Shown here piece after piece: positions 1 through 6,013 of a stretch of 9,934 nt of DNA. The notes below the pieces were generated by a model. It saw only the letters and a program-made list of their open reading frames with translations, made no database searches and had not been told where the DNA came from. A program made the position numbers and the translations under genes. Every line of letters begins with the position of its first letter. Position 1 is the stretch's first letter. Origin of the DNA: JAAFHS01 sp031396505 (lineage in GTDB: Bacteria > Pseudomonadota > Alphaproteobacteria > Rhodobacterales > Rhodobacteraceae); the NCBI GenBank assembly GCA_031396505.1, contig JANNKX010000332.1, forward strand, positions 1 through 9,934, in the 5' to 3' direction.

Positions 1-1314
1 AGTGAACTTGCCCGGTTTCGTGACCGTCAGCCCTGTTTCCGACAGCGCAATCTCGGCGCCTGCTTCGAACCAACCCGAAAAGACGATCTTCTTCGCATGC
101 GCGGTGATATCGACAAACCCCCCACAACCCGCCGTCAGATAAGGCTTTTTGCCCAGCTTCGACACGTTGACATTGCCATCCGTATCCACCTCCATGAACG
201 ACAGGAACGTCACATCGAACCCACCACCCTGAAAATAAGTGAACTGGTTGGGCGATGGCATGAAGGCATCCGCGTTTGACGCACAGCCAAAGGCGAAGCC
301 CGTCAACGGCATGCCGCCCACGGCCCCCTGTTCAATTGCCCATGTCACCGCCTGTGGATGCCCCGCCTCCAGCAGCACGCGCGGCACCATCGCCGAAATG
401 CCAAAGCCAAGGTTTGCCGTCATGCCGTGGCGCAATTCCATCGCCGCACGCCGCGCAATCACCTTTTCCACGCCGTGTTCTGCGATGCGGAAACTGTCCC
501 ACGGGCGCATCACCTCGCCGCTGATGGCGGGGTCATAGGGGGTTTCGGTGGTTTGCTTCTGGTCCGGGTCCAGCACGACCAGATCAACCAGATGCCCCGG
601 CACGCGCACGTCATGTGGCCGTAGTGACCCCGCCGCCGTGATCCGCTTGACCTGCGCAATCACCAGCCCGCCGTGGTTGCGCACAGCAATCGCCTGATCC
701 AGACCCCCCAGATAGGCGCCCTCATGCTCATAAGTCAGATTGCCCCGCTCATCCGCCGTGGTGGCGCGCAGGATGCAGACGTTGGGAATGATGTTGGGGA
801 AATGCAGCCACGTCTCGCCCCCCATCTGGTACCGCGCCACGATCGGCGCCGCAGCGGCCCGCGCGTTCATCGCACAGCCTTCGCGTACCGGATCGACAAA
901 GGTCTCTAAGCCCACTTTGGTCAGCACGCCCGGACGCCGCGCCGCCACATCGCGGTGCATGTCGAACAGGATTCCGGATGGCACATTATAGGCGGCAACC
1001 CGGTTCTCAACGATCATCTTCCAGATCTCTGGCATCGGCAGGTTCGACGACCCCGATGGATACGACCCCGCGATGATCTGCGTCAGCAAGCCGTCCTTGG
1101 CGATATGGTCAATCCCCTTGACCCCGTACATGTCGCCCGCCGCAATCGGGCTTAACACGGTCAGGCCCTGCGGATGCCCCGTCGCATCAAACCGGGCACC
1201 AATGGCCGCCAGCATCTTGTCTGGGCAACCCAGTGCCGATGAGGATGAGACAGAAACCACCGCCCCATCGGGGATGCGCGCCGCAGCATCTGCCAGTGAT
1301 GCCAGCTTGCCCAT
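1..1314 (-). CDS. Acyl-CoA:acetate/3-ketoacid CoA-transferase (YdiF/propionate CoA-transferase type), C-terminus off the left edge
   Basis: Family I CoA-transferase that moves CoA between an acyl-CoA and a free carboxylic acid through a glutamyl-CoA thioester in the cytoplasm. I translated 438 residues from the ATG at 1314 to the window edge without a stop. Landmarks resemble E. coli YdiF: ETFVDP near 137-142, a RATTADERGNLTYE stretch at 183-196, VPGHLVDLVVLDPDQ at 238-252, and the catalytic-Glu motif IEQGAVGG at 327-334 (Glu328 the expected nucleophile). GGGFDVTFLSF (363-373) and GNVNVSKLG (380-388) follow. Relatives are about 520-540 residues, so roughly 80-100 C-terminal residues lie outside. 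It is a single-chain fused alpha/beta enzyme. The start overlaps the stop of the preceding oxidoreductase (TGATG), implying translational coupling. Substrate is unknown; propionate, acetoacetate or another short-chain acid are possible. The family call is firm and the specificity is not. Confidence 0.9.
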   Translation of the reverse strand, partial: MGKLASLADAAARIPDGAVVSVSSSSALGCPDKMLAAIGARFDATGHPQGLTVLSPIAAGDMYGVKGIDHIAKDGLLTQIIAGSYPSGSSNLPMPEIWKMIVENRVAAYNVPSGILFDMHRDVAARRPGVLTKVGLETFVDPVREGCAMNARAAAAPIVARYQMGGETWLHFPNIIPNVCILRATTADERGNLTYEHEGAYLGGLDQAIAVRNHGGLVIAQVKRITAAGSLRPHDVRVPGHLVDLVVLDPDQKQTTETPYDPAISGEVMRPWDSFRIAEHGVEKVIARRAAMELRHGMTANLGFGISAMVPRVLLEAGHPQAVTWAIEQGAVGGMPLTGFAFGCASNADAFMPSPNQFTYFQGGGFDVTFLSFMEVDTDGNVNVSKLGKKPYLTAGCGGFVDITAHAKKIVFSGWFEAGAEIALSETGLTVTKPGKFT

Positions 1315-2315
1315 CACGCACCACCATAGCTGACGGGCGTGCGCCTGCCGGAAACCGCCGCCTCACGCACCGCCAGTGCGACGGCCAGCGATTTGACACC
1401 GTCCTGCCCGGTGGCGGCCGGTTCACCCTTGCTGGCCACGGCACTTACAAAGCGCCGCACGGCTTCGGCATAAAGATCATGGGTGGCATAGGACACGCCT
1501 TCGCGCCCTGACTTGGTGACCAACGTGATTTCACCCACCGGGGCCTGCGTCATCACACCTTGCGCGAAAATCGACCCCGCCGTGCCATGCACCTCGATCC
1601 CCGATCCGGCAAAGGCATGCGTGAAACTTTCATGCGCCATCACCATCGCCCCCGATGGCATTGACCAGACCGACATGACCGAATCTTCGACTCCGTCCCC
1701 CATGCCCGACGTGGCCGCCTGCGCCACCACATCCACCGGGTCCTGCCCCAGATGAAAGCGGACCGTGTCCGCGTCATGCACCGTGATATCGGGGATCACA
1801 CCGCCGCCAGCGCCTGCATCGTTGATCCGCCAGCCTTGCAGATGCGGCGGCAGATGCACCGCATGAAACACCCGCATCGACAGCACGTCACCAACGCGGC
1901 CCTGCGCAATCAGGGCGCGGATCGCGATATGGCTGCCCGCATTGCGCAGATGGTGGTTGGTCGCGAAAACGACGCCTGCGTGCGCCGCCGCCTGCACCAT
2001 CTGCACCGCATCCGCGACTGTCATCGCCAACGGTTTTTCGCACAGCACATGCTTGCCCGCCGCAATTGCCGCCATGGCTTGATCGTGGTGCTTTTCGTTC
2101 GTGGACGAGATATAGACCGCATCAATTGTGCCGTCCCCAAGCATCGCGTCCAGATCGGCGCCAGACCGAGCAATGCCATGCAGCGCCGCATAAGCCCCGG
2201 CATGATCCGCCGACCCGCTGACGACCCAGTCGACCGTGGCACCGGGCGTCGTACGCAATGCGCCGATCATGTGTTCGGCAGCAATCGTGCTGGCCCCCAC
2301 CAAACCCCAACGCAT
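1314..2315 (-). CDS. Gfo/Idh/MocA-family NAD(P)-dependent oxidoreductase
   Basis: A 333-residue soluble dehydrogenase, the usual length for this family, which mostly oxidises or reduces sugars, inositols and related polyols. The N-terminal Rossmann fold shows the nucleotide-binding GLVGAST at 4-10. The family's CEKPLA motif lies at 92-97, with Lys94 the conserved catalytic lysine. NHHLRN follows at 120-125, and the catalytic stretch GGGVIPDITVHDAD at 170-183 (Asp176, His180). The reading frame extends upstream to an ATG at 2498, but those 61 residues are unlike the family and run through promoter and terminator DNA. I therefore start at 2315, where the protein opens directly with the beta-strand MRWGLVGAS. 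Its ribosome site is a run of seven G (2320-2326) four bases before the ATG. It is first in a two-gene unit with the downstream CoA-transferase and has its own operator-rich upstream region. Substrate not identifiable from sequence. Confidence 0.9.
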   Translation of the reverse strand: MRWGLVGASTIAAEHMIGALRTTPGATVDWVVSGSADHAGAYAALHGIARSGADLDAMLGDGTIDAVYISSTNEKHHDQAMAAIAAGKHVLCEKPLAMTVADAVQMVQAAAHAGVVFATNHHLRNAGSHIAIRALIAQGRVGDVLSMRVFHAVHLPPHLQGWRINDAGAGGGVIPDITVHDADTVRFHLGQDPVDVVAQAATSGMGDGVEDSVMSVWSMPSGAMVMAHESFTHAFAGSGIEVHGTAGSIFAQGVMTQAPVGEITLVTKSGREGVSYATHDLYAEAVRRFVSAVASKGEPAATGQDGVKSLAVALAVREAAVSGRRTPVSYGGA

Positions 2316-2342
2316 TGCACCCCCCCGATTAATACGCGTTTT

Positions 2343-2390
2343 CGATCCAAATTTTGGATCGTTCCATACGTCACTATTGGAACGGTCTAA
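2343..2390. promoter_or_regulatory. Cluster of TTGGAWCG half-sites, probable repressor operators
   Basis: A perfect 19-bp palindrome (CGATCCAAA-T-TTTGGATCG) occupies 2343-2361. Its right arm is reused in an overlapping imperfect palindrome, TTGGATCGTTCCAT (2354-2367), centred on CG at 2360-2361. A third related site, TTGGAACGGTCTAA (2377-2390), is centred on CG at 2383-2384, 23 bp away. Even-length operators with a central CG are typical of LacI-family repressors. That assignment is inference: no regulator gene is visible here. The sites cover the candidate promoter of the oxidoreductase/CoA-transferase unit, so substrate-induced derepression is the likely mode. Confidence 0.6.
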
Positions 2391-2399
2391 ACGAGTCAA
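2371..2399 (-). promoter_or_regulatory. Candidate sigma-70 promoter of the oxidoreductase/CoA-transferase unit
   Basis: On the minus strand, TTGACT (2399-2394) is a good -35 box. A weak -10 candidate, TAGTGA (2376-2371), follows after 17 bp. The operator-like site at 2377-2390 falls in the spacer, which would suit repression. A second -10-like TATTAA (2334-2329) has no convincing -35 and would leave a leader of only a few bases. Only the -35 match is strong. Confidence 0.3.
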
Positions 2400-2444
2400 G
2401 TATTCAGTGTCAGGTTTTTTCGCGAAAGGTCGGGGCATCAACGG

Positions 2445-2474
2445 AAAAGGCCCCGCCGGGGTTTCCCAGCGGGG
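2445..2474 (-). terminator. Intrinsic terminator after ccrM
   Basis: Read on the minus strand, CCCCGC (2474-2469) pairs with GCGGGG (2456-2451). An inner GGG-AAA-CCC extends the stem, and CCTTTT follows. It starts about 43 bases past the ccrM stop and before the promoter of the next minus-strand unit, so it separates the two transcription units. Confidence 0.8.
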
Positions 2475-2516
2475 CAGTCGGTGCCACAGGCGGACCATGG
2501 CACAGGCGTAGGAACT

Positions 2517-3641
2517 TTAGTTCGGGCGGGCCTGGTCGGCGTCCATCTCGGCCCTGATCTGCTGGCGCAGGATGTCGATCGGGATCATCTTGCCATCGCG
2601 CTTGTAGTGCCAGTATGTCCAGCCATTGCAGGATGGCGCACCCTCCAGTGCCGCGCCTACCTGGTGGATCGACCCTTTCACCTCATGGCCGATCAGCGTG
2701 CCGTCTGCGCGGACCTTGGCAGTGTAACGCTGGCCAAGCGAAAACAACTCTTCCCCCGGACGCAGCATCCCGCGTTCCACCACCTGCCCGAACGGTACGC
2801 GCGGCTCGTTGCGTTTCGACCCGGTGATTTCCAAGGCAGACGCGTCAAACTTGCGCACGCGTGCAATCCGTTCGGCCGCAATTTTGCGATACATCTCTTC
2901 GCGTTCGATTCCGATAAAATCGCGGCCCAGCATCTTGGCCACTGCCCCCGTCGTACCGGTGCCAAAGAACGGATCCAGCACCACATCGCCGGGATTTGTC
3001 GTGGCAATCAGCACCCGGTGAAGTAGGCTTTCGGGTTTCTGCGTCGGATGCGCCTTGTCGCCGTTTTCGTCCTTGATCCGTTCATGCCCCGTGCAGATCG
3101 GCAGCACCCAATCGGACCGCATCTGAATACCATCGTTGAGCGCCTTCAGCGCCTCGTAGTTGAAGGTATATTTCGCCGCCTCGTCGCGTGACGCCCAGAT
3201 CAGCGTTTCATGCGCATTGGTCAGGCGTTTGCCTTTGAAGTTTGGCATCGGGTTCGACTTGCGCCAGACCACATCGTTCAGCAGCCAGAACCCCTGATCC
3301 TGCAGGATGGCCCCCAGCCGGAACACGTTGTGATAGCTGCCAATGACCCAGATCGCGCCATTCGGTTTTAACAGCCGCTTGGCCGCCGCAAGCCATTGAC
3401 GGGTAAACTGGTCATAGGTCGCAAAGCTGGTGAACTGGTCCCAATGGTCATCCACCGCATCTACCCGGCTGTTGTCGGGGCGCAAGAGTTCGCCCTTCAG
3501 CTGCAGATTATAGGGTGGATCGGCAAAAATCAGATCGACGCTGCCCGGCGGAAGCGCATTCATCACGTCGATGCAATCGCCGCCAACAATCTGGTTCAAC
3601 GGTAGATCATGCACCATCGCGTCTGTCTTTAACTTCATCAT
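2517..3641 (-). CDS. ccrM: CcrM-type adenine-specific DNA methyltransferase (GANTC)
   Basis: Beta-class N6-adenine methyltransferase that methylates the A of GANTC after replication. In alphaproteobacteria it marks replication state and affects transcription of cell-cycle genes. With this start the protein has 374 residues; Caulobacter CcrM has 358. The catalytic motif FADPPYN lies at 39-45 and precedes the SAM-binding motif DPFFGTGTTG at 223-232, the order expected of the beta class. VDDHWDQF (63-70), IWVIGSYHN (97-105) and HPTQKP (198-203) are CcrM-like, as is the C-terminal DNA-recognition domain (about 275-374) with GSIHQVGAALEGAPSCNGW. I chose the ATG at 3641 because GAGG lies six bases before it. 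An in-frame ATG at 3698 has no good ribosome site and adds residues lacking in relatives. It lies 87 bases after rnhB on the same strand and may be co-transcribed or driven from its own leader, which carries two GANTC sites. No restriction partner is present, so it is a solitary methyltransferase. Confidence 0.95.
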   Translation of the reverse strand: MMKLKTDAMVHDLPLNQIVGGDCIDVMNALPPGSVDLIFADPPYNLQLKGELLRPDNSRVDAVDDHWDQFTSFATYDQFTRQWLAAAKRLLKPNGAIWVIGSYHNVFRLGAILQDQGFWLLNDVVWRKSNPMPNFKGKRLTNAHETLIWASRDEAAKYTFNYEALKALNDGIQMRSDWVLPICTGHERIKDENGDKAHPTQKPESLLHRVLIATTNPGDVVLDPFFGTGTTGAVAKMLGRDFIGIEREEMYRKIAAERIARVRKFDASALEITGSKRNEPRVPFGQVVERGMLRPGEELFSLGQRYTAKVRADGTLIGHEVKGSIHQVGAALEGAPSCNGWTYWHYKRDGKMIPIDILRQQIRAEMDADQARPN

Positions 3642-3686
3642 TTTCCGCCTCTGCCCCGGCATCTTGTAGTGCCGCTGATTGGCTTC

Positions 3687-3715
3687 AAGATGATTCATCC
3701 GTGATTCGGCGTCAA
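3687..3715 (-). promoter_or_regulatory. Possible ccrM promoter containing two GANTC sites
   Basis: On the minus strand, TTGACG (3715-3710) could be a -35 box with a weak -10, CATCTT (3692-3687), 17 bp on. Two GANTC methylation sites, GATTC at 3692-3696 and 3703-3707 on the plus strand, overlap this stretch. In Caulobacter, methylation of GANTC sites in the ccrM promoter region feeds back on its expression; here that is inference. I saw no TTAA-N7-TTAA CtrA box in the rnhB-ccrM gap. Confidence 0.3.
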
Positions 3716-3728
3716 ATTCTTTATTAAA

Positions 3729-4367
3729 TCAACAACTTACAGATTTATCTTGATACAACATCTTGTGGACGGGGGCAAAGCTGCGTCTATGATGTGGGGT
3801 CACACCAAGATTTAGCAGGGCTTTCAGATGCGCTGCCGTCCCGTAACCCGCATTGGTTTCCCAGCCGTAGCCGGGGTGCTGTTGCGCCAAATCCACCATG
3901 ATCTGATCGCGCACGACCTTGGCCACAATCGACGCTGCCGCAATCGAGACGCACAAGGCATCGCCCTTGATCACGGTTCGCGCCGCGCAAACAACGCCGC
4001 GTGGCATCTGATTGCCGTCGATCAACAGATAGTCCGGCACCTGTTTCAGACCCGCCACCGCGCGCATCATCGCCAGATGGCTGGCGCGCAGGATGTTCAG
4101 ATCGTCAATCTCGGTCACGCTGGCATGACCCACGCTGACATCCGCCGTCGCCCGCAGCACGCCAGCCAATGCGACCCGGCGCGCCGCCGTCAGCATTTTG
4201 GAATCTTTCAGTCCGGGCGGAATGGAATCCGGGTTCAGCCTGACCGCCGCCGCCGTGACCGGGCCCGCCAGTGGGCCACGCCCCACCTCGTCAACACCTG
4301 CCACATACACTGAACCTTGCGCGAAAGCCGCCAGCTCGAGGGTAAAATCAGGTGCGGTCTGGGTCAT
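3729..4367 (-). CDS. rnhB: Ribonuclease HII
   Basis: Cytoplasmic endonuclease that cleaves the RNA strand of RNA/DNA hybrids and starts removal of single ribonucleotides misinserted in DNA. The 212-residue length is normal. The signature AGVDEVGRGPLAGPV is at 23-37, giving the metal-binding acidic residues Asp26 and Glu27. LLIDGN (114-119) supplies Asp117, and KGD (134-136) supplies Asp136 just before SIAAASIVAK (141-150). HPGYGWETNAGYGTAAH (164-180) and GVTPHHRRSFAPV (188-200) are standard RNase HII blocks. The ATG at 4367 has AGG seven to ten bases upstream and no better alternative. The gene is followed on the same strand by ccrM after a short gap, an order I recall as common in Rhodobacterales. 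All catalytic residues are intact. Confidence 0.97.
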   Translation of the reverse strand: MTQTAPDFTLELAAFAQGSVYVAGVDEVGRGPLAGPVTAAAVRLNPDSIPPGLKDSKMLTAARRVALAGVLRATADVSVGHASVTEIDDLNILRASHLAMMRAVAGLKQVPDYLLIDGNQMPRGVVCAARTVIKGDALCVSIAAASIVAKVVRDQIMVDLAQQHPGYGWETNAGYGTAAHLKALLNLGVTPHHRRSFAPVHKMLYQDKSVSC

Positions 4368-4575
4368 ATACCCGACCTAAGCCAACACGTAGCCCAAGGA
4401 AAGTCACGAAAACGCCCCTGCCTTCGGGAAAGGCGGCAGGGGCGCGACGGTGTGAAATCACAGTTGCGAAAACAGATTGCGTTCAAAGGTCTTGTCTTGG
4501 TTGGGGGCAGGGGCTGCTCACCCCCCACCCCCGAGCCCGACACAGGTCCGGGGACTGGACCCGTGCCGACGACAT
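4368..4575. other. Non-coding gap rich in inverted repeats
   Basis: No convincing gene. Long plus-strand frames cross it, but they have no ribosome site and no recognisable product. Besides the terminator at 4409-4443 it holds a G/C-block hairpin at 4503-4532. There GGGGG pairs with CCCCC and GGGG with CCCC around a CTGCTCA loop. A small stem follows at 4545-4561 (GGTCC/GGACC). These could be the structured 3' end of the small minus-strand gene's transcript or an unannotated RNA. Confidence 0.5.
4409..4443 (-). terminator. Intrinsic terminator between the small gene and rnhB
   Basis: GCCCCTGCC (4414-4422) and GGCAGGGGC (4435-4443) form a perfect 9-bp stem with a 12-base loop. On the minus strand the stem is followed by GTTTTC (T run 4412-4409). 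There is no T run on the plus strand, so it acts on leftward transcription. It would end the transcript of the 73-residue gene before rnhB. Confidence 0.7.
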
Positions 4576-4797
4576 CTATTCGCAGGACGCCGTCGTCATC
4601 CGATCAAGCGGCATCCGGCACACCGTATCGGTCGCAGCGGATGAAAGCGAAACGGACAGGATCACCGCAAGCAGGGCGGCGCAGCAGGTCAAAACATTGC
4701 TCATGCACCAACCGCCATTGGCCGGCCCGCGGCGCAGTGTCGGCGATACAACCTCAATCGGGCTCCGAAGCGGCGGAATATGGTGGGACTGTTTCAT
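4576..4797 (-). CDS. Small hypothetical protein with one hydrophobic segment
   Basis: Not recognised. The support for a real gene is its start: AAGGAG (4809-4804) is an excellent ribosome site six bases before the ATG at 4797. The 73-residue product has a basic, proline-containing first third (MKQSHHIPPLRSPIEV). A hydrophobic stretch follows at about 33-53 (SNVLTCCAALLAVILSVSLSS), then AATDTVC and a short polar tail. The hydrophobic part reads like a membrane anchor or a late signal peptide cut after SSA. An internal ATG at 4704 would make a 42-residue protein with a conventional N-terminal signal sequence, but it lacks a good ribosome site. Five cysteines in 73 residues is notable. It points away from the plus-strand pair starting at 4986 and has a terminator downstream. 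It may be a small membrane or exported protein; function unknown. Confidence 0.5.
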   Translation of the reverse strand: MKQSHHIPPLRSPIEVVSPTLRRGPANGGWCMSNVLTCCAALLAVILSVSLSSAATDTVCRMPLDRMTTASCE

Positions 4798-4925
4798 CGC
4801 GGTCTCCTTTTTTTTGGCGCGGCCAGCCTTTTGACGGGGCCGCATGCCAAATCCTTGGGGACGGGTGCAAAGTCAGGCAATAGCGCGATCCTGCTATGCG
4901 ATAACAACGGCTGAGATGCTCTTTG

Positions 4926-4938
4926 GATATTGAATATC
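4926..4938. repeat. Short perfect palindrome upstream of the secreted-protein gene
   Basis: GATATT-G-AATATC is a perfect 13-bp palindrome, AT-rich against its GC-rich surroundings. It lies 47 bases before the ATG of the plus-strand gene. It could be an operator or part of the promoter in this divergent gap. Length alone does not exclude chance. Confidence 0.3.
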
Positions 4939-4985
4939 ACGGGCGGCCCGCGCACATTGCAGCCATCGAGCGTCAGGAGGCCCGA

Positions 4986-5267
4986 ATGGCCCGTATCATT
5001 ATCTTTATCACCGTGTTGCTGGCAGCACTGCCTGCATCTGCGGAATGCTATGCCGATTACAAAGCCAAGCAGGACAGCCCCTTGCGCCTTGCTTACGGTG
5101 TGGCGCAGGTATCTGATGGCAATTGTGACCCCGGCAGTGCCGCAAACGAACTGGCCCCGCGCCTTGCGTCATCGGGTTGGACGCTGCTGGCTGTGATATC
5201 AACATTCGGGCCAGAGGGCCTTGGAGAAAGGGAAGCAAGTGCCGGAGACCACTTCCTCCGCTACTGA
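4986..5267 (+). CDS. Small secreted/periplasmic protein with signal peptide
   Basis: A 93-residue protein with a clear Sec signal peptide: MARIIIFITVLLAALPASA, then Glu20, with cleavage expected after ASA. The mature part is about 74 residues and begins ECYADYKAKQDSPLRL. It has two cysteines (21 and 47) that could form a disulfide. The C-terminal half holds a conserved-looking block, WTLLAVISTFGPEGLGEREA (65-84), and ends HFLRY. I believe similar short proteins occur across Rhodobacterales as uncharacterised proteins, but no function is known to me. The ATG at 4986 is chosen for its ideal ribosome site, AGGAGG, five bases upstream, and because the signal peptide starts there. The frame stays open back to 4923 without such support. 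Its end overlaps the next gene by 29 bases, so the two are probably translated together and may function together. Confidence 0.8.
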   Translation: MARIIIFITVLLAALPASAECYADYKAKQDSPLRLAYGVAQVSDGNCDPGSAANELAPRLASSGWTLLAVISTFGPEGLGEREASAGDHFLRY

Positions 5268-5940
5268 TTCATTGCGCGCGGGCAACCGCGTTGTGGCATT
5301 TGGGATCGTTGCGATTGTTGTCATTTTGCTGGGCGCGGCGGTGTTCCTGTTTGTGAACCTGCCGGATGCAAACGCATTCAACGCCAAGGTCACGCAGATC
5401 TTTCTGGACAATGATTTGCGCAACAATGCCGAACTGCGCCTGCTGGAAATCCTTGCGCAATCAGGGACTTCGTTTTCCGAAGTGCTGCAAAGCTACCGTG
5501 TGGTGATCTTTGTGCTGCTGGTGTTTGCAACCGCCCTGCTGCTGGCGGCACTGGTGTTTCTGGTGACGATCGTCGCCCAGAACCGCCGGATTTCGGCCAT
5601 CCAACGGTCGGGCATTCAGGTCGCATCCCTGCTGATCAGCCGTGAAGGCCGCGCGGTCTATATCAATGATATGGAATACGCGCTGACCGAGGCCGCGCTG
5701 GAAACGCTGGCCGTTCTGGCCGAGGCGCGGATGGATGACGACGTGTTGACGGGCGCGCAGATCGAGGCGGTGATATCGGGCCGCAACGAGGTGGATTGTG
5801 ATGAGGCGGCAGGCGCCACGCGCATCAAACGCCTGCGCGATACGCTGGGCAACCAGCTGGTCAGCGAGTTGCTGGTCAAGACGATTGCGCGGCGTGGCTA
5901 TGTTCTGGCGGTCGGCAAGGATGTGATCCGGATGGTGTGA
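5239..5940 (+). CDS. Membrane-anchored protein with C-terminal OmpR-type winged helix
   Basis: About 233 residues. TM1 lies at about 18-39 (VVAFGIVAIVVILLGAAVFL), and a roughly 47-residue segment follows. TM2 lies at about 88-113 (VVIFVLLVFATALLLAALVF). The charged stretch NRRIS after TM2 fits a cytoplasmic C-terminus. Residues about 138-226 resemble the transcriptional-regulator C-terminal fold: VYINDMEYALTEAALETLAV, then a recognition-helix-like ATRIKRLRDTLG (193-204) and a wing LVKTIARRGYVL (212-223). The inferred role is a DNA-binding one-component regulator or membrane-tethered protein sensing through its periplasmic loop. There is no receiver or kinase domain. The start is a GTG at 5239 with AAAGGG about eight bases upstream. 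A TTG at 5221 is in frame, but its AGAGGG is only two bases away. It overlaps the secreted-protein gene, suggesting a shared operon and possibly a ligand-sensor relation. Fold assignment is by eye; function is inference. Confidence 0.8.
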   Translation: MPETTSSATDSLRAGNRVVAFGIVAIVVILLGAAVFLFVNLPDANAFNAKVTQIFLDNDLRNNAELRLLEILAQSGTSFSEVLQSYRVVIFVLLVFATALLLAALVFLVTIVAQNRRISAIQRSGIQVASLLISREGRAVYINDMEYALTEAALETLAVLAEARMDDDVLTGAQIEAVISGRNEVDCDEAAGATRIKRLRDTLGNQLVSELLVKTIARRGYVLAVGKDVIRMV

Positions 5941-5989
5941 GGGGGCTGAACGGCCCTTAAATTGGGTGTGTTCATTGCGTCTTCATCTG

Positions 5990-6008
5990 GTCTTTATTCC
6001 GTAAAGAC
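5990..6008. terminator. Hairpin between convergent genes, possible terminator
   Basis: GTCTTTA (5990-5996) and TAAAGAC (6002-6008) form a perfect 7-bp stem around TTCCG. On the plus strand it is followed by GTTTGT, a short T-rich tail. It lies 49 bases after the winged-helix gene's stop and just beyond the stop of the converging alcohol dehydrogenase. A weaker GGGC/GCCC stem followed by TTAAATT precedes it at about 5943-5961. Either could end rightward transcription; the stem is AT-rich, so strength is uncertain. Confidence 0.4.
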
Positions 6009-6013
6009 GTTTG

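Noticed and set aside
1752..2390. 212-codon plus-strand open frame
   Set aside because: Lies antisense to the oxidoreductase, which has family motifs throughout; the translation is Arg/His-rich as expected of a shadow frame in GC-rich DNA.
2316..2498. N-terminal extension of the oxidoreductase from the ATG at 2498
   Set aside because: It would read through the terminator, promoter and palindromes; the Rossmann fold starts at 2315, where family members begin.
2481..2503. GTGCCA/TGGCAC inverted repeat just past the ccrM stop
   Set aside because: Only 6-bp arms with an 11-base gap and no T run; chance occurrence is likely next to the stronger terminator at 2445-2474.
3642..3698. Upstream ATG of ccrM at 3698
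   Set aside because: No good ribosome site and no resemblance to known CcrM N-termini; the ATG at 3641 has GAGG at proper spacing.
4503..4532. G-run block as a possible G-quadruplex
   Set aside because: Neither strand shows four well-separated G tracts; a hairpin between G and C blocks explains the pattern better.
4317..4883. Overlapping plus-strand open frames of 188 and 160 codons
   Set aside because: No ribosome site and low-complexity basic translation; they cross hairpins and the antisense of the better-supported small gene.
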